Below the pieces are notes generated by a model that saw only the letters and a program-made list of their open reading frames with translations, ran no database searches and was not told the origin of the DNA. Both the position numbers and the translations under genes were made by a program. A DNA stretch of 64,000 nucleotides from Methylomonas aurea (GTDB lineage Bacteria > Pseudomonadota > Gammaproteobacteria > Methylococcales > Methylomonadaceae): contig NZ_JANIBM010000026.1 in NCBI RefSeq assembly GCF_024505045.1, forward strand, positions 1 to 64,000, in the 5' to 3' direction. This document shows, piece by piece, positions 63,566 through 64,000 of the stretch (position 1 is its first letter; each line of letters starts with the position of its first letter).

Positions 63566-64000
63566 ATGAAAAAACTAGGCCGAAACGATCCCTGCCCTTG
63601 TGGCAGCGGTAAAAAATATAAGCAGTGCTGCTTGAAGACAGCAGACGCCCAGATTGCGCATGATCGGGCTGAAGCCGTCCCGAAAGCCATCCAGTGGCTC
63701 TTCACGAAGTATGAGCAGCCGGCCCGTGCCGAGATTGATGAAGGTTTTTTTGGTGGACTCGACGACGATGAATATGCCGAGCTTCAGGACCTACCCGAGG
63801 ACTCGTATACCGGCATTATGATCAATGCCATGGAATGGCTGCTGGCAGATGGCGTGCTGACCCTCAAAGACCAGGACTATCGTGTTGCGGATTTGTTACT
63901 TGGAAAAGGTGGTCCGCTATTGTCTGCTGAACAGCGACAATGGCTTGAGCGTCTAACAGCCCTCCCCCTCAGGCTTTACGAAATTGTGGCGGTGGTGCCC
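63566..64000 (+). CDS. SEC-C zinc-motif protein (3' end off window)
   Basis: ATG 63566 opens a frame that runs off the right edge after 145 residues. It begins [20 protein letters not shown] followed by CC, the SEC-C zinc motif (C-x-C-x8-C-C) found at the C-terminus of SecA and at either end of many small proteins. The rest is acidic and helical ([33 protein letters not shown]). It lies outside the repeat-bounded metal island. The role is unknown. Confidence 0.8.
   Translation, partial: MKKLGRNDPCPCGSGKKYKQCCLKTADAQIAHDRAEAVPKAIQWLFTKYEQPARAEIDEGFFGGLDDDEYAELQDLPEDSYTGIMINAMEWLLADGVLTLKDQDYRVADLLLGKGGPLLSAEQRQWLERLTALPLRLYEIVAVVP

Noticed and set aside
1-64000. CRISPR arrays and tRNA genes
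   Set aside because: No regularly spaced direct repeats of CRISPR type and no cloverleaf-like CCA-proximal sequence was noticed by eye; a covariance search was not possible.

Overview
The window reads as mobile accessory DNA of a gammaproteobacterium. PEP-CTERM, dockerin and cohesin surface proteins, a RAYT remnant with a REP-like hairpin, and an HME-RND metal pump would fit an environmental methanotroph-type host, but no core gene, rRNA or tRNA is present to prove this. The backbone is a conjugative element, either an ICE or a plasmid, of the SXT/R391/IncC (MobH) type. It carries an actin-like partition gene (parM, cut by the left edge), a MobI-like gene, and a compact block of lipoprotein, traI (HD-type MobH relaxase), traD coupling protein, a small protein and a DUF4400/TraJ-like membrane protein (30.0-35.4 kb).

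Layout. (1) 0-1.1 kb: parM and a regulatory region with a 45-bp imperfect palindrome. (2) 1.1-2.1 kb: a MobI-like protein that appears internally duplicated. (3) 2.75-25.8 kb: a one-strand cell-surface locus with a dockerin-ended protein, a cohesin plus cadherin-like plus dockerin protein, a cohesin PEP-CTERM protein, a 4033-residue secreted beta-helix/Ig/Rhs giant, a rhodanese-like protein without its cysteine, a transglutaminase-like protein and a secreted Ig-type protein. A RAYT remnant and a group II intron sitting in a REP-like hairpin split the locus. (4) 26.4-28.5 kb: an IS91-type element with a paired tyrosine recombinase. (5) 28.5-30.0 kb: noncoding DNA with four related ~21-bp sites and a second copy of the 45-bp palindrome, inverted relative to the first. 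(6) 30.0-35.4 kb: transfer genes. (7) 35.4-38.7 kb: secreted nuclease, MBOAT acyltransferase and SGNH-like partner. (8) 38.9-39.6 kb: PIN/AbrB toxin-antitoxin, then a decayed cold-shock gene.

(9) 40.2-47.3 kb: a tightly overlapping seven-gene minus-strand operon: small ribbon-helix-helix-like protein, DprA/SLOG protein, ComF-like phosphoribosyltransferase, cytosine-C5 methylase, McrB-like AAA+, DUF2357/PD-(D/E)XK nuclease and Vsr. The last four look like an LlaJI/BsuMI-type restriction-modification set. The DprA-PRTase-RHH front end is the least explained part and the best candidate for an undescribed defence module. (10) 47.5 kb: a group II intron domain V relic. (11) 47.9-51.0 kb: an XRE-ImmA/IrrE protein with a 4-nt-overlapping partner and twin operators, then three unknown small genes. 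(12) 51.1-52.6 kb: a Kiwa system (kwaA-kwaB). (13) 52.7-53.75 kb: a WGR pseudogene, a TniR-like resolvase, a res-like site and Tn402-type sites. (14) 53.74-63.49 kb: a czcCBA/cadA metal-efflux island bracketed by inverted arrays of short repeats, as in TnsB/TniA-type transposon ends, with no transposase inside. (15) 63.6 kb to the end: the start of a SEC-C protein.

Taken together, 35.4-63.5 kb behaves as a cargo hotspot behind traJ that holds defence and metal resistance, while 2.7-28.5 kb is a second large cargo block lying between the two inverted palindromes.
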